The translations under genes were made by a program, and so were the position numbers. Shown here piece after piece: positions 4,364-5,325 of a stretch of 5,325 nt of DNA. The notes below the pieces were generated by a model, which did no database searches, was not told the DNA's origin, and saw nothing but the letters and a program-made list of their open reading frames with translations. Origin of the DNA: Lachnospiraceae bacterium (GTDB lineage: Bacteria > Bacillota > Clostridia > Lachnospirales > Lachnospiraceae). The DNA is taken from positions 1 through 5,325 of the forward strand of contig JAJQGR010000243.1 in assembly GCA_021200345.1 (NCBI GenBank), in the 5' to 3' direction. Each line of letters begins with the position of its first letter. Position 1 is the stretch's first letter.

Positions 4364-5325
4364 ATGAAGAAATTCAGGAAACTGACAGGCGCGGTTTTGT
4401 CCGCGGTTATGGCGGCATCCCTGCTTGTGGGCTGCGGCAGCGGATCGAAGACAACGGTCGATGAAAATCAGACAGAGTTCACCCTGATGGGTGCACAGTC
4501 GGCTCTGAGTGCGGGTTATGCGGATAATACGGTTCTTAATGAGCTGGCTGAAAACGCAGGTATTACGATTGTGTGGGATACGATGAGCGACAGTGTTTCC
4601 GAGCAGGTTAGTATCAGAATCGCCGGCAATACTCTGCCGGATGCCTTTATCGGCGTCGGTTTTAGTAACTATGATCTGGCAGAATATGGCGCAGACGGAA
4701 CTTTTATTGACCTGACGCCATATATTACGGAAGAGTACATGCCGAACCTGACCAGAATTCTGGAGGAGCATCCGGAGATCCGATCCGCCATCACAATGGA
4801 TGACGGCGGTATTTACGGACTTCCGGCAGCTGAGCAGATGGGAACAGCCGGAATTGGTGATGAGGAGGATTATTCTATTTATACGATTCCTCAGTTCAGT
4901 ATGATCAACAAGGCATGGCTGGATTATCTGGGATTGGATATTCCTTCCAGTCTGGACGAGCTGCATGATGCACTGGAAGCTTTTGCGAAGAATGATATGA
5001 GCGCCACATACTATGGCAATTCCGCCGGTTCTACTATTCCCATGAGCTTTGGTATGGATCAGTGGTGCTGGGGTCAGAATATTTATTACGCCGGTTTTGG
5101 CTTTACAAACTGGACCAATGATGTTATTAATGATTTGGCGCTGCTGGACGGAGAGGTTGCCTTTGTATGTGTGGAGGATGGTTATCGGGATGCGGTAACT
5201 TATTTCCATGACTGGTATGCGGATGGCCTGATTGACATTGAAGTATTCAGCCAGTCTGACACTCAGTATATGGACAAGTGCAAGCATGTTTATGTTGGTG
5301 TTGCAACCTGGTGGTACATTGATGA
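4364..5325 (+). CDS. Extracellular sugar-binding lipoprotein (LplA/YtcQ-like), 3' truncated by window
   Basis: This is the solute-binding subunit of the importer, anchored outside the membrane by lipid. The first 320 codons are present without a stop; family members are usually around 500 residues or more, so a large C-terminal part is missing from the window. The signal peptide has basic residues at 2-6 (KKFRK), a hydrophobic core, and a lipobox LVGC with the lipidated Cys at 24. The mature part begins with a Gly/Ser linker. Family-like stretches include LPDAFIG, HPEIRSAITMDDGGIYGLP (about 136-154), and INKAWLDYLGLDIPSSLDEL followed by AFAKND (about 181-209). The start is ATG 4364, with AGGAG (4349-4353) 10 bases upstream. 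The aromatic and Cys-rich patch MDQWCWGQNIYYAGFG may be part of the ligand cleft, but that is a guess. Ligand is unknown. Cotranscription with the permeases is likely. Confidence 0.92.
   Translation, partial: MKKFRKLTGAVLSAVMAASLLVGCGSGSKTTVDENQTEFTLMGAQSALSAGYADNTVLNELAENAGITIVWDTMSDSVSEQVSIRIAGNTLPDAFIGVGFSNYDLAEYGADGTFIDLTPYITEEYMPNLTRILEEHPEIRSAITMDDGGIYGLPAAEQMGTAGIGDEEDYSIYTIPQFSMINKAWLDYLGLDIPSSLDELHDALEAFAKNDMSATYYGNSAGSTIPMSFGMDQWCWGQNIYYAGFGFTNWTNDVINDLALLDGEVAFVCVEDGYRDAVTYFHDWYADGLIDIEVFSQSDTQYMDKCKHVYVGVATWWYID

Noticed and set aside
4337..5287. Long minus-strand open frame of 316 codons opposite the binding-protein gene
   Set aside because: It lies antisense to a clear lipoprotein gene with signal peptide and ribosome binding site. 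Its own translation is rich in Ile, His and Arg with no recognisable domain, so it is a shadow frame.

Overview
The window looks like chromosomal DNA from a Gram-positive anaerobe of the Clostridia, most likely Lachnospiraceae. This rests on strong AGGAGG-type ribosome binding sites, moderate GC content with AT-rich intergenic DNA, sigma-A type promoters, a lipoprotein-type sugar-binding protein, and LplB/LplC-type permeases without an adjacent ATPase. Taxonomy is inferred from style and gene content only.

Region 1 (1-923, + strand) is a manganese-efflux unit. A good sigma-A promoter (ATGACA-17-TATAAT, 55-83) is followed at once by a yybP-ykoY (Mn2+) riboswitch aptamer. A short expression platform with two small hairpins comes next, and then mntP, encoding a 195-residue manganese exporter. 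The start chosen is ATG 336, behind GGAGG.

Region 2 (968-1957, - strand) is a LacI/GalR-family regulator convergent with mntP. No convincing terminator was seen in the 44-base gap between them.

Region 3 (1958-2431) is a dense divergent regulatory region of about 470 bases. It holds a predicted promoter for each direction. It also holds two copies of a 12-bp LacI-type operator in opposite orientation, 70 bp centre to centre, flanking a leader hairpin. Three further palindromes share TTTCAC/GTGAAA half-sites.

Region 4 (2432-5325, + strand) is a CUT1-type carbohydrate ABC importer operon: permease 1 (LplB/YteP-like), permease 2 (LplC/YtcP-like) and the start of a lipoprotein solute-binding protein (LplA/YtcQ-like), which runs off the window. 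No ATPase is visible. Such systems usually share one encoded elsewhere. The divergent LacI-type protein is the obvious candidate to repress this operon until an oligosaccharide-derived inducer appears. The substrate cannot be read from the sequence.

The most notable anomaly is an in-frame TGA at codon 77 of permease 1, where this family normally has Trp. The rest of the permease continues in the same frame, so the gene is a one-base nonsense pseudogene, a readthrough case, or a sequence error. Beyond this and the operator layout the window looks ordinary. I did not find convincing evidence of a new type of system.
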